A DNA stretch of 64,000 nt from Gemmatimonadota bacterium (GTDB lineage: Bacteria > Latescibacterota > UBA2968 > UBA8231): NCBI GenBank assembly GCA_009841115.1, contig VXML01000037.1:1-64000 (forward strand). The letters run 5' to 3'. The position numbers were made by a program, and so were the translations under genes. The notes beneath the pieces were generated by a model that saw nothing but the letters and a program-made list of their open reading frames with translations, made no database searches and was not told the origin of the DNA. Every line of letters begins with the position of its first letter. The first letter of the stretch is position 1. This document shows, one piece after another, positions 18,401 through 26,615 of the stretch.

Positions 18401-19442
18401 CGTTGTACGGCGGCAAACCAATAGACTCGTCGCCCTTATCAATGAGCTTAAATAACGTCGTCAGGTGATCGTAATAATTGGTGGCAATCGCCGAGTACGT
18501 ATCGTCAGCCGCCATCCTGCTCGCAATGTCATCGCGGACAGGCTTGCGCAAACCATAGTCGTCGTATCGCTCATCGTTGACCGGCAATAGCCCCCGATCC
18601 TCGGCGTAGAGCACAAACAGCAGCCGATAGAGAAAAATCAACGCCGCATCCCGGCTCGCGACGAGGCTTTCCTCCGACTTCTGCACAAGCGCATTGACGA
18701 GATTGGGAAACACCCGCTCAAACACCACCCCCGACAGGTCTTGTGCGACCTGTTCCTCATAGCGCCGACCCTCAGCCAGCGCCTCTTCAAGGAACGTAGT
18801 CGTAGCCCCATCCCGTAGCGTGAAAGACTCGCGACGGAACAGTAGATGAAAGACTCGGAGATCATCTTCCTTGCCGGGCTGGAGCAGTTCTGCCAAGTCG
18901 GCTTCAAAGAAACCGCTGGCACGCGGTCGGGCGCGATAGTCGTACAGCCGCCATACGCTGCCATTGGTCAGAATGCCCCAGCGAATGCGCCCCTCCGACT
19001 CGATCTCAGCCGTCGCCAAATATCGAAGAATCTGACCGTGCGGCGTCCCACGCTGCGCCCGATCATTCCGGTCCCGGCTGTCGAGCGCAAGCCCAAAGCG
19101 CTTACTCTCTTCAACTACTGTCGCGTACTGGAAGGGATTCCCAGCCCGTGCCTTGGAGTCGGCGTCAGCGAAAAGCAAATGATCGGGAATGTCCTCATGG
19201 CCGGCGGCGCTTGGCTGAGGCACATACTCGGTCCATCCCAATAGCTCCAAAACCGGACGAATCAACTCTTCCTCCGTGCGAGCTTCGTTGGGATTTCGGG
19301 AACGGCTGAGGGCGTCGTGATGTCGAGCAACGCCGTTCCTAAACGCAGCAAACGCTTCCGGCTGGTCAACAGACGCTTGCCACTCGGGCGTGGTCTTTAT
19401 GCCGTCGGTGAGGAAATAGTGAGTGAATAGCTGGCCGGTCAT
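15459..19442 (-). CDS. Type IIG (Eco57I-class) restriction enzyme-methyltransferase
   Basis: 1,327 residues, single-chain restriction and modification. The N-terminal ~150 residues hold IPD followed by VVEESKRFG, a PD...ExK nuclease pattern. A helical connector follows, then the N6-adenine methylase with SAM motif LDPAMGSGHFL and catalytic NPPW; the C-terminus (QGVTLNWYIVEQLPL) looks like a TaqI-type target recognition domain. It should methylate one adenine strand of its site and cut nearby DNA. It starts 15 bp after the stop of the Nramp-like gene on the same strand, so read-through from that gene is possible. GC content is like the genome average, so it was not acquired together with the AT-rich pair next door. 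Confidence 0.9.
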   Translation of the reverse strand: MTGQLFTHYFLTDGIKTTPEWQASVDQPEAFAAFRNGVARHHDALSRSRNPNEARTEEELIRPVLELLGWTEYVPQPSAAGHEDIPDHLLFADADSKARAGNPFQYATVVEESKRFGLALDSRDRNDRAQRGTPHGQILRYLATAEIESEGRIRWGILTNGSVWRLYDYRARPRASGFFEADLAELLQPGKEDDLRVFHLLFRRESFTLRDGATTTFLEEALAEGRRYEEQVAQDLSGVVFERVFPNLVNALVQKSEESLVASRDAALIFLYRLLFVLYAEDRGLLPVNDERYDDYGLRKPVRDDIASRMAADDTYSAIATNYYDHLTTLFKLIDKGDESIGLPPYNGGLFAAEAAPLLETVRLADEEIAPIIYDLSHTEDSQGVRRFVNYRDMSVQQLGSIYERLLEREPVRDDNGNISIRPNPYARKDSGSFYTSQELVDLIVERTLKPLAEERLQAFEDKAAELKSERRSKQERREELEQLDPAEAVLDLKVLDPAMGSGHFLVTAVDFLSDYIAELIEFVPSVPEWLDGEYASPLVGRVAAIREDIRKRADESNWVLDEAQLTDQAIIRRMVLKRCIYGVDKNRLTVELAKVSLWLHSFTVGAPLSFLDHHLRCGDSLVGLRVRDATDELNRLGGMFASSAIASAETATDGMQLIEEMSDADVAEVQESAELFGGVEETTADLRGLLDFLCGWRWLTAGMKKKERDEFEGPLVTTLGYHAANAYELLARGPEEDISDFAKLWHEATSIANREGFLHWEVAFPGVWHRWQESRPQGGFDAIIGNPPWDQIEQPEVEWFATRDEEIAHAATGARRKALIKQKKETGDKLVLEYETVRNQATAMREFIRSSDEYPLLSGGRINLYSLFVERAMSLIKPDGFVGLLTPSGIYADKTAARFFKSVSTSGRVSGLFDFENKRIFFKDIHASFKFCALIFGGEERRFDQTECAFFLHDTKTIDDEDRCFPLTPDDFARVNPNTGTAPVFRTRRDADVTRGIYERRLVMVDSSGSKKRRAWRVLFMQGLFNMTSDSHLFRTAAQLDTEGFYPVEGNRWKKGEEVYLPLYEGKMVQAFDHRAASVVVNPENLNRPGQPREATPEEHANPNWLPNIRYFVDSSHRKIASTRGYILTYKRITAATNVRTMIAAVGPHAAYEINANNILLPTETEVVACCCIVSCLNSMAFDYVVRQKIQGVTLNWYIVEQLPLITPDAYNREFGATTARDLVRDHVLRLTYTAHDMAPFARDLGYDGEPFIWDEEERRHLRARLDALYFHLYGLSRDDAEYVLDTFPIVRREDEATFGTYRTRDMTLAYMNALAAGDTETRVAV

Positions 19443-19457
19443 ATTGAGAGAAAGCCG

Positions 19458-20795
19458 CTAGTGCCCAGACAGCTTAAACAGATTGACCGCCGTAAAGTTG
19501 ATGATGGCCCAGATCGTAAACAGCAGCCCCAACTCGGTCCACAGCGACATCCGCTCGTCTTTGGGCACCCGCATCGCCAGATGCAGCACCGCATAGGCCA
19601 TTGGGATCAGCAGCAGATTGTTGGCATTGGCCCCTTTGAGCACAAAGTCGAGGGTGCGCGGATCGAACAATATGAACAGCAGCCACCCAAACGGGAAAAC
19701 GATTTGGAAAATGCGGACCCAGCGCCGGTAGCCCTCTTCGCCGACCAGCGCACTCACCTTCAGTTGCCGCAGAAAGTCAGCACCGATCCGCCCCGAAGAA
19801 GCGGCAAATACCAGCAGCGTGGAAAAGAGCGTGCAAAATCCCCCGAACATGAAGATGTAGTACGCCCAGCCGCCAATGCTCTCGGTGAAAATTAGCGAGA
19901 CTTGCTCGACGACCTTCATACCTTCGGGCAAAACTTGTAGCTGATTGAGCACTGACGCGCCCAGCAGGTAATACGCGCACGTGACCACCAGCGCGATACC
20001 CGTACACACGCCCGCATCGGTGATCAAGACCCGCATCCAGCCCCGGTAGCGCGCCTGCCATTCCGGGCTATCGTCTTTTGGCCCGACAAAATCCGGGTAG
20101 CCTTTTTCCACGATCCAATAGGGATACATGAACAGCTCGACCGCGGTCGCGCCGACCGATCCCATCACCGCCAACGCCACAAACGCGCCTTCGGCGGGCA
20201 TGGCAAAGCGGAAGCCCGAGGCGATTTGCGCACTGCTGATTGCGTAGCTCGTGCCTTGCAATGCGAGTACTGAGCCGATGACGACCAAGCTGAAAGTCGC
20301 CACCAGTGCGGAGACCATTTTCTCCAAGTCGCCGTATAGCCCCCGCCACAGCAAAACCGACATGGCGAGGAACAGTACTACCGCCCACACTTGTTCGGAC
20401 GCAAAGGGAAAGACCGTGACCATCAGCCCGGCCACCGATCCCAAGATGCCGATGACGGCCACCGTCACCGAGAAGTAGCCCACCACGCAGAGCCACGCGA
20501 TCCACGAGGTGCCGCGCCAGCGCGCGCCCGGCACTTGGTCGAGGATTTGCACGGTACTACACTTGCGCAACAAGCACTGCCGGCCCAATTCGAGCTGAAT
20601 CACAAACTTGACCAAACAGGCCAAGATCACGCCCCAGAGAAAGACAAAGCCGACCTCGGCTCCCATCCGCGTCGTCACCAACAACTCGCCCGAGCCAACC
20701 ACCGACCCCGAGACAACGACGCCGGGACCGATATTGCGTAAGAGGCCGCCAAAATGAGTGGGAGCCTCGCGGATGCTGCTTTGCGCGCTGTTCAT
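19458..20795 (-). CDS. Nramp-related membrane transporter lacking canonical metal motifs
   Basis: 445 residues with about eleven hydrophobic segments. The first reads GPGVVVSGSVVGSGELLVTT; canonical Nramp proteins have DPGN here, and this one has GSGE. The sixth segment has AVMGSVGATAVELFMYP in place of the usual MPHN region. Overall order and the GPG start still point to the Nramp/APC fold. Without the Asp, Asn and Met ligands it is unlikely to move Mn2+ in the classic way; Mg2+, another cation or an organic substrate is possible. Location is the inner membrane. The type IIG gene follows after 15 bp. Confidence 0.82.
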   Translation of the reverse strand: MNSAQSSIREAPTHFGGLLRNIGPGVVVSGSVVGSGELLVTTRMGAEVGFVFLWGVILACLVKFVIQLELGRQCLLRKCSTVQILDQVPGARWRGTSWIAWLCVVGYFSVTVAVIGILGSVAGLMVTVFPFASEQVWAVVLFLAMSVLLWRGLYGDLEKMVSALVATFSLVVIGSVLALQGTSYAISSAQIASGFRFAMPAEGAFVALAVMGSVGATAVELFMYPYWIVEKGYPDFVGPKDDSPEWQARYRGWMRVLITDAGVCTGIALVVTCAYYLLGASVLNQLQVLPEGMKVVEQVSLIFTESIGGWAYYIFMFGGFCTLFSTLLVFAASSGRIGADFLRQLKVSALVGEEGYRRWVRIFQIVFPFGWLLFILFDPRTLDFVLKGANANNLLLIPMAYAVLHLAMRVPKDERMSLWTELGLLFTIWAIINFTAVNLFKLSGH

Positions 20796-20944
20796 ACATG
20801 CACTCCGTTTTGTCGTCTGGGAACGCGGGCTAGACGCCCGTAAAAGCGGCTTTAAGATAGGAACTCAGGCCGCAGATGCGAAAGGCCCCTGAGCGGGTCG
20901 AAAGGTTCTAGGGAAGATACGTAATATCCGTTTATGATCTTTAC

Positions 20945-20956
20945 TGACGTTACGCA
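20945..20956 (+). repeat. 12-bp motif TGACGTTACGCA at relic breakpoint
   Basis: Present here and in inverted orientation at 24738-24749. It coincides with the 5' limit of the Rpn-like homology, so it may mark the end of a mobile or interspersed element. Confidence 0.4.
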
Positions 20957-21562
20957 GTCTTTGTCCCCAACTTCCCATCTGTGTACCTTTTCCAAGAGGA
21001 CGCCGGATATGAGGTGGTCATCCGCTACAAGGTGATCCGTTTGAGTGCCTTGGACGGAGTGGCGTATTTGTCCTCGGGCAATCCGGGGGTGTTGCCGTTT
21101 ACGCCGTTGATGGGGCGTCCTGCCGGGGTGGATGCGGCCGCGTGGTTGGGTCGGTGTATAGAAGCGACCGAGGCGTTGTCGGTATCCCGTGCGGCCAAGG
21201 ATGCCGTGTTGGGGCACATGGGCGTACTGAGTTCGTTGGTGTGCGATGCTGCTACCATCTATTCTCTTATCTCGGAGGATATTATGACTGAATTTCCGTT
21301 ACTTGAGTCTCTGCGCAAGCGAGCACTGGAGCAAGGCATCGAGCAAGGCATTGAGCAAGGCATTGAGCAAGGGGGCCGAGAACGCGCCATCGAAGATCTG
21401 ATCGATGTGCTGGAGATTCGCTTTGGGCTGGCCACGTCCGATCCGTTGGCCGCTCGCCTTGGGGCCATCGACGATGTGCAGCGTCTCAAGCAGTTGCATC
21501 GGGCGGCCATACAGGTGCCCAGCCTCGAAGCCTTTAGGCACCTGTTAGATGCCGCCGAGTAG
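20948..21562 (+). pseudogene. 5'-truncated Rpn/YhgA-type (PD-(D/E)xK) protein relic
   Basis: The frame from a stop at 20945-20947 reads into VYLFQEDAGYEVVIRYKVIRLSAL, the second half of Rpn-family (recombination-promoting, transposase_31-like) proteins, and ends with the coiled ALEQGIEQGIEQGIEQGG repeat and an IEDLIDVLEIRFG tail typical of the family. The N-terminal nuclease core with the catalytic residues is absent. A GTG at 20981 could still allow a 193-residue product, but loss of the catalytic half makes a relic more likely. A 12-bp motif also found at 24738-24749 sits exactly at the break. Confidence 0.7.
21329..21373 (+). repeat. Short coding tandem repeat (GAGCAAGGCAT unit)
   Basis: Almost four units of 12 bases encode EQGI repeats in the C-terminal coiled part of the Rpn-like relic. 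Such repeats are common in this family and vary in number by slippage. Confidence 0.75.
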
Positions 21563-21575
21563 GAGAGATTGCCAC

Positions 21576-22394
21576 TCAAAAACCAGCCACAATCCCTCGC
21601 AGCCCCTCGGCATATTGCCCGAGTACCGCATCAGCCCGATCTCCGCTGCCGCGCTTGTGGATCACTTCCACCGAGCAATACCCATCAAATCCAGCCTCTG
21701 CAAGTAAACGCATCGGCTCGGCGTGATCGAAGACACCTGCGCCCAGCACATCGCTGACCTGCAACCTGCCATCGACGATCATCCCGTCGTGGGCGTGGAT
21801 GTGGCGCGTGTGCACACCCAGCATCTGGAAGCTCTCGGCTGGCTCTTCCAGCACCCGCTGCGTGTGCATAAAATCCCACAGCACCTGCAAATTCGGGCGC
21901 CCGGCCCGCTCGACAACCGCGCGCACCGGTGCCGAGCAGCACCAATCGTCGTGCGTTTCCAGCAGCAACGTCACGCCGCGTTCAGCCGCCGCGGGCAACA
22001 CCTGCTCAAATCCCTCTACCACGTAATCGACGACCGCAGTCCACTCGCGGCCCCGGTCGCGCTGGCCACCGAAAACCCGCATCAACCCACAGCCCAAATC
22101 AGCCGCTAGGTCGATGTACTTTTTCACATCCTCCACGTGCCCGGCCCGCTCCGCTGCGTCGGGCGCAGCCATCCGCGCACCCGTAGCAATACAGCAGATT
22201 TCTAGCCCCTCGTCCTCCATCCGTCGACGAATGTCCCGCCGCTCTTGGGCCGCAAGCGCAGCCTCAATGCCGCAGGCGTGATCCCACTCGACTCGCGGCT
22301 CAAACCCCTGATAGCCGTGCCGCTTCATGCCAGCTATTACCTCGTCTAAGGTCCAGTCTGGACACGCGCTACTCATAGTCGCCAATTTGATCAT
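21576..22394 (-). CDS. Sugar phosphate isomerase/epimerase, AP-endonuclease-2 fold
   Basis: 272 residues of the xylose-isomerase-like TIM-barrel superfamily. Likely metal ligands are Glu in LLLETHDDW, Asp in VLWDFMHT, His in HIHAHDG and Glu in SVEVIHK, in the expected order. It starts MIKLATMSSACPDWTLDEVI. Enzymes of this type isomerise or epimerise free sugars and keto-sugars, or dehydrate inosose; the substrate is open. It is transcribed away from fbp, with a palindrome in the 113-bp divergent gap. Confidence 0.88.
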   Translation of the reverse strand: MIKLATMSSACPDWTLDEVIAGMKRHGYQGFEPRVEWDHACGIEAALAAQERRDIRRRMEDEGLEICCIATGARMAAPDAAERAGHVEDVKKYIDLAADLGCGLMRVFGGQRDRGREWTAVVDYVVEGFEQVLPAAAERGVTLLLETHDDWCCSAPVRAVVERAGRPNLQVLWDFMHTQRVLEEPAESFQMLGVHTRHIHAHDGMIVDGRLQVSDVLGAGVFDHAEPMRLLAEAGFDGYCSVEVIHKRGSGDRADAVLGQYAEGLRGIVAGF

Positions 22395-22445
22395 AGTCTC
22401 TCGTTCTCCTCAGTGGCGTTGCGAATTTAACGAATGGACAGGATA

Positions 22446-22472
22446 GATGGGATTGTATTGTTTTATCCCATC
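22446..22472. promoter_or_regulatory. Inverted repeat in the divergent fbp promoter region
   Basis: Arms GATGGGAT (22446-22453) and ATCCCATC (22465-22472) enclose 11 AT-rich bases between the divergent isomerase and fbp genes. The position fits an operator; no T-run follows, so a terminator is less likely. Confidence 0.4.
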
Positions 22473-22507
22473 CTATGTCAAACACCCTCAATTGATGAAG
22501 GTCCCTC

Positions 22508-23503
22508 ATGCAAATCGGCACTACCCTCACTCGCTTCATCATCGAAGAAGAGCGGCAGCACCCCGAGGCTACCGGCGAATTCACCGGCCTACTCACCGAC
22601 CTGACCAGCGCGGCCAAAATCATCTCCCGCGACGTGAACAAGGCCGGCCTCGCCGAGGTAATGGGCATCACCGGCCGCACCAACGTCCACGGCGAAGAAG
22701 TGCAAAAACTCGACGAGTTCGCCAACTCCGTCGTCATCCGCACCACCGATCACACGGGGCGGCTGGCCGGTATGGCTTCCGAAGAAATGGACGACATTTA
22801 CCCCATCCCGGAAAGACACCCGCGCGGCAACTACATCCTCGTCTTCGACCCGGTTGACGGTTCGTCCAATATAGACGTGAACGTCTCCATCGGCACCATC
22901 TTCTCCATCTACCGTAAGAAAAGCACCAACGGCGTAACCCTCAGCGACTTCCTCCGCTGCGGTCGCGAGCAAGTCTGCGCTGGCTACATCATCTACGGCT
23001 CCAGCACCATGCTGGTCTATACCACTGGCAGCGGCAGCCACGGCTTTACCCTCGACCCAAGCCTCGGCGAATTTCTGCTCTCACACGAGCACATCGAAAT
23101 CCCCAAGAAAGGTCAGTACTACAGCGCCAACGAGGGCAATTATCCCAAATGGGACGCGCCGGTGCGCCACTATGTCAAGCAGCTCAAGGAAGGTCCGCAA
23201 TCCTACTCGGCGCGCTACATCGGCTCGCTCGTGGCCGACTTCCACCGCAACCTGCTCAAAGGCGGCATCTTCCTCTACCCCGGCGACAGCAAGTCGCCCA
23301 ACGGCAAGCTGCGGCTTTTGTACGAAGCCGCACCCTTGGCCTTTGTCGTCGAACAAGCCGGCGGCGCAGCCTCCAACGGAACCCACCCCATCATGGACTT
23401 GCAGGCGACCGAACTACACCAACGGACGCCGCTGTTCATCGGCAGTAGGGACGACGTGGCTACGCTGGAACAATTCGTGTGCGGCGAGCGGGAAACAGCG
23501 TGA
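22508..23503 (+). CDS. fbp: Class I fructose-1,6-bisphosphatase
   Basis: 331 residues, the usual length for FBPase I. It has the metal-site motif [11 protein letters not shown] near residue 118, the upstream catalytic acid pairs (MASEEMDD), and the C-terminal YPGD...[21 protein letters not shown] block. It removes phosphate from fructose 1,6-bisphosphate in gluconeogenesis, which is needed if the cell grows on pyruvate or lactaldehyde released from deoxy-sugars. Its TGA overlaps the GTG of the following enolase-superfamily gene, so the two are coupled. Confidence 0.95.
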   Translation: MQIGTTLTRFIIEEERQHPEATGEFTGLLTDLTSAAKIISRDVNKAGLAEVMGITGRTNVHGEEVQKLDEFANSVVIRTTDHTGRLAGMASEEMDDIYPIPERHPRGNYILVFDPVDGSSNIDVNVSIGTIFSIYRKKSTNGVTLSDFLRCGREQVCAGYIIYGSSTMLVYTTGSGSHGFTLDPSLGEFLLSHEHIEIPKKGQYYSANEGNYPKWDAPVRHYVKQLKEGPQSYSARYIGSLVADFHRNLLKGGIFLYPGDSKSPNGKLRLLYEAAPLAFVVEQAGGAASNGTHPIMDLQATELHQRTPLFIGSRDDVATLEQFVCGERETA

Positions 23504-24639
23504 AAATCACAGCCATCAAACTCTCGATTTTTGAGCTTCCAGCCACTACCTCGCTCTTCGATATAGAGCAAGTCCCTTACGGCCATCGCACCCGCTGGCA
23601 GGCCCGCGGCCACCGCCGCGCCGAGGCCCCCATCCACGTGCTGCACGTGCTGACCGACGAAGGCTTGGAGGGCATCTGCACGGTCGGCGACGCCCGCTAC
23701 CAGACCATGCGCCGCGAGGAGTTGGAAACCCTGCGCATCATGGCCATCGGCCAAGACCCGCTCGACCGCGAGCGGCTCGACGACAAGCTGCGCTGGGCCA
23801 CCCGCTCGCTGTTTTCGCGCCCGGGCTGGCACGGAGCTTTCGACAATTGCCTGTGGGACATCGCCGGGCAAGCCGCCGGCCTCCCAGTTTGTGCCCTAAT
23901 CGGTCGGACTCGCCCGCGCTGTCGGGCTTATTATAACTTTCCCTCCGGCAGTCTCGACGCCGCCCTAGAAGGAGCAAACCAAGCACTCGCATCGGGCTTT
24001 GTCGCGCTCAAAGACCACTGGTCCGGCCCCCCCGACACCAATATCGCGTGGTCGCACGCCATCCGCGATCACGTCGGCCCAGACATCGATCTATTGCACG
24101 ACGCGGCTGGCAGCCCCTACACCCTGCGCGAAGCCCTGCGCGTTGGCCGCGCGCTGGAGGAACTCAACTACGGCTGGTTCGAAGAGGCCATTTCCGACCG
24201 CGACCTCCAGGGCTTGCAAACGCTGTGCGCCAAACTCGACATCCCAGTCATGGCCCTTGAAACTCTGATGCACGACTACGAAATCTGCGCCGCTTGGATC
24301 CGCGCCAAGGCCACAGACCTCGTCCGCGCCAACGCCCGCCACGGCACCACAGCCATCCTCAAACTCGCCGCTATAGCCGCGGCCCACCACACCACCATCG
24401 AACTCAACGGTCCGGGTGGCCTTTTCGGCTTAGTCCACGTCCACCTAGTCTGTGCCCTGCAAAACACCACGTACTACGAGTATTTCCCCGGTGGCAGCCG
24501 CGACGAGATCGGCCGCGAGATCGGCCTGCTCAATCCCCCTCTTCCCGTCGATGGACACATCGCGCCGCCGACCGGGCCCGGCTGGGGAGCTGAGTGGGAC
24601 CGCGCTTATTTCGCCAAAAAGCGCGTGGCCGAATGGTAA
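23500..24639 (+). CDS. Mandelate racemase/enolase-superfamily sugar-acid dehydratase-like enzyme
   Basis: 379 residues from the GTG at 23500 (GTGA overlap with fbp); it begins [14 protein letters not shown]. The capping domain is followed by a barrel with [23 protein letters not shown] and ALETLMHD, giving the Asp-Glu-Glu Mg2+ ligands. The catalytic first-strand pattern is K-D-H rather than KxK, as in some sugar-acid dehydratases. The late region ([15 protein letters not shown]) also fits this branch. A role in dehydrating an aldonic acid to a 2-keto-3-deoxy acid is plausible and would link to the BMC aldolase, but is not proven. Confidence 0.85.
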   Translation: MKITAIKLSIFELPATTSLFDIEQVPYGHRTRWQARGHRRAEAPIHVLHVLTDEGLEGICTVGDARYQTMRREELETLRIMAIGQDPLDRERLDDKLRWATRSLFSRPGWHGAFDNCLWDIAGQAAGLPVCALIGRTRPRCRAYYNFPSGSLDAALEGANQALASGFVALKDHWSGPPDTNIAWSHAIRDHVGPDIDLLHDAAGSPYTLREALRVGRALEELNYGWFEEAISDRDLQGLQTLCAKLDIPVMALETLMHDYEICAAWIRAKATDLVRANARHGTTAILKLAAIAAAHHTTIELNGPGGLFGLVHVHLVCALQNTTYYEYFPGGSRDEIGREIGLLNPPLPVDGHIAPPTGPGWGAEWDRAYFAKKRVAEW

Positions 24640-24707
24640 ATCGCCATCGGTTGAAGAGCGATGCCGCGTTAGCTAAGTTACGGAGCAGCCGTTCCTGTCA
24701 TGCTGAG

Positions 24708-24734
24708 TAGGGGGCGGTTTCAAACCGCCCCCTA
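24708..24734. terminator. Strong GC-rich hairpin, possible terminator or interspersed palindrome
   Basis: Two perfect 13-base arms (24708-24720 and 24722-24734; core GGGGGCGGTTT) are separated by one base. It lies after the enolase-superfamily gene and before the first dioxygenase gene. No T-run follows, so it may be an interspersed repeat; near-matching outer arms (CTAAGT..TACG) extend the symmetry. Confidence 0.5.
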
Positions 24735-24737
24735 CAA

Positions 24738-24749
24738 TGCGTAACGTCA
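24738..24749 (-). repeat. 12-bp motif, inverted copy
   Basis: Reverse complement of the motif at 20945-20956, here at the right side of the strong hairpin. Supports the idea of a small interspersed element. Confidence 0.4.
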
Positions 24750-24766
24750 CTTAGGAATAACTCGCC

Positions 24767-25477
24767 GTGAACCTCAACGCCGCCCAAGTACAGTCCTACC
24801 GCGACCAAGGCTACCTCGTCGTGCCGGAGGTATTCGCGCCCGACCAAGCCGAGGCCATGATCGGCCACTACATGGAACTGCGCGCCCAAGGTCCTCACCC
24901 AGGCGACAGCGGCGGTACCGACGACCAGCCCGACGATCCCAACCACACCTATCCGCGCATGATCAACATGCACGACTGGGACCCCGCCAGTGCCACTTGG
25001 GCCACCCGCCCCGATCTGCTCGCCGCAGTCGAACAACTCATCGACGACGAACCCGTCCTGCGCCAGACCATGCTTTACTTCAAGCCACCCGGCGGCCGCG
25101 GTCAGGGTCTGCACCAAGACGAACAGTACATCACCACCGATCCACTAATCGGCCTGTGGATCGCCCTCGACCCGTCCGATGACGCCGTGGGCCAAATGGT
25201 CGTCGTCCCCGGCTCGCACGGCCAACTCCGGCCCGTTGAAAAGGCCGACACCCGCGTCTCTTTCACCCGCGCTCAGAGCCAGCTACCTCCCGAAGCCGCA
25301 ATCGTCGGTCTCGACATGGCTCCGGGCGACGGCCTCTTCTTCGACGGCAAAACCATCCACGGCTCCTATCCCAACCAGACCGCCGACCGCTGGCGGCGCA
25401 GTTTTATCTGCCACTACATCGGCAAACGCGCCGAACACTTCGAGCCGCCCCAAGGCTTTCACGTGGGGCACGTGTGA
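24767..25477 (+). CDS. Phytanoyl-CoA dioxygenase-like Fe(II)/2-oxoglutarate oxygenase 1
   Basis: 236 residues, PhyH family. The iron site is HQD in LHQDEQYI and the distal His in TIHGSYPN, with the 2-oxoglutarate-binding Arg in the following RWRRSF. WIALDPSD...GQMVVVPGSH is the typical core. It should hydroxylate an unknown small molecule using O2 and 2-oxoglutarate; family members act on lipids, amino acids, phosphonates and halogenated or osmolyte compounds. The GTG start gives the common NLNAAQVQSYRDQGYLVV opening. A second PhyH gene follows 9 bp downstream. Confidence 0.9.
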   Translation: MNLNAAQVQSYRDQGYLVVPEVFAPDQAEAMIGHYMELRAQGPHPGDSGGTDDQPDDPNHTYPRMINMHDWDPASATWATRPDLLAAVEQLIDDEPVLRQTMLYFKPPGGRGQGLHQDEQYITTDPLIGLWIALDPSDDAVGQMVVVPGSHGQLRPVEKADTRVSFTRAQSQLPPEAAIVGLDMAPGDGLFFDGKTIHGSYPNQTADRWRRSFICHYIGKRAEHFEPPQGFHVGHV

Positions 25478-25486
25478 GACAACGCC

Positions 25487-26299
25487 ATGGCCTTTGCTTT
25501 TTCCGACCGCCACATTGACGAGTACCGCACTCAGGGCTACACGGTCTTCCGCCAACTCTTACCTCCTTCCCTCGTCGCCGATCTACGCCGAGTTTGCGAC
25601 GAGGCGCGAGACTTGGCCCGCCAACAGCGCGGCCCCCAAGCCCAGCGCTTGCAGCCAATGGCCGACTTCCCACTCGACCAACAGCCCTTCATCGACTATG
25701 TAGAACTCCCCGCGCTCAACGACACACTCCACCGCCTGCTCGCGCCGAATTTCCGCGTCGGCGGACCGCAGGTCATGGGCGTGCTCTTTGAACCAGCCGA
25801 GTCGCCGTGGTGCACTCACTGGCATCGCGACTGGCGAGACAATATGCCCGGCTTGGAACTGGCGCGCTGGGACGAGCACTTTGCCGATGACCGCTACTTC
25901 AACCAAGTCAACTGCGCCCTGTACGCCGATTCGTGCACTTGGGTCGTCCCCGGCAGCCACCTGCGCCGCGACCTGCCGTGCGAAGCAGCACGCTTCCCCG
26001 AGCGCCCCATTGCCGCGCCCGATCTCGAAGGACAATCCACTACCGAGCGCGAGTGGACCTGCCTCAGCTACGCCCAGAGTATGCCCGGTGCCCGGCAGCT
26101 CTTCCTCGACGCCGGCGACTTCTGTCTCTATCGCAATACGCTATGGCACATCGGCAACTACGTGCCCTACGCCAAAAGGGCGACCCTGCACGACGCCGTC
26201 GATACCGACGAGTTTGCCGCGTGGCGCGACGAGACCCTGCGCCTAGTCCATGAGCGGCAGGCGTCGGGACACGGGATGGAGAACCCCAATCATGGCTAA
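25487..26299 (+). CDS. Phytanoyl-CoA dioxygenase-like Fe(II)/2-oxoglutarate oxygenase 2
   Basis: 270 residues, PhyH family but only distantly like its neighbour. HWHRDW carries the HxD iron ligands, WVVPGSH is the core motif and LWHIGNYVPYAKRATLH supplies the distal His and Arg. The C-terminus resembles family members in which QVNCALYADS forms the central strand. It is 9 bp behind the first PhyH gene and its last 8 bases overlap the SUI1 gene, so all three are likely in one transcript. The substrate is unknown; paired PhyH genes may act in sequence. Confidence 0.87.
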   Translation: MAFAFSDRHIDEYRTQGYTVFRQLLPPSLVADLRRVCDEARDLARQQRGPQAQRLQPMADFPLDQQPFIDYVELPALNDTLHRLLAPNFRVGGPQVMGVLFEPAESPWCTHWHRDWRDNMPGLELARWDEHFADDRYFNQVNCALYADSCTWVVPGSHLRRDLPCEAARFPERPIAAPDLEGQSTTEREWTCLSYAQSMPGARQLFLDAGDFCLYRNTLWHIGNYVPYAKRATLHDAVDTDEFAAWRDETLRLVHERQASGHGMENPNHG

Positions 26300-26615
26300 A
26301 AACAGCCGCCTCGTGTATTCCTCTGATACCGGCCGCGTACCCCAGCCGAAAAAGCAAGCCGCCGTCCCCACCGGCGACGGAATCGCCCGCGTGCGCCGCG
26401 AGAAAAAGGGTCGCGGCGGCAAGACCGTTACCACCATCTCCGGCCTGCGGCTGTCCGCAGCCGAACTAAAGACCCTCTCCTCCGAACTCAAGCGCAAATG
26501 CGGCAGCGGCGGATCGGTCGTCGACCGGGTAATAGAAATTCAAGGGGACAAAGTGGATATCGTGCTCGCCGAGCTGGCCAAACGCGGCTATCAGGCCAAG
26601 CGCGCGGGCGGCTGA
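26292..26615 (+). CDS. SUI1/eIF1-family translation factor (YciH-like)
   Basis: 107 residues from the ATG at 26292, which overlaps the stop of the PhyH gene by 8 bp. The N-terminus is basic and flexible; KGRGGKTVTTISGL and LKRKCGSGGSV are the SUI1 signatures, and VDIVLAELAKRGYQAKRAGG closes the fold. Bacterial members such as YciH bind the 30S subunit and can affect start-codon choice or stress translation. The role here is inferred from family only. Confidence 0.9.
   Translation: MAKNSRLVYSSDTGRVPQPKKQAAVPTGDGIARVRREKKGRGGKTVTTISGLRLSAAELKTLSSELKRKCGSGGSVVDRVIEIQGDKVDIVLAELAKRGYQAKRAGG

Noticed and set aside
21329-21373. Short direct repeats that might look like a CRISPR
   Set aside because: The 12-base units have no spacers and encode EQGI in the coiled tail of the Rpn-like relic.
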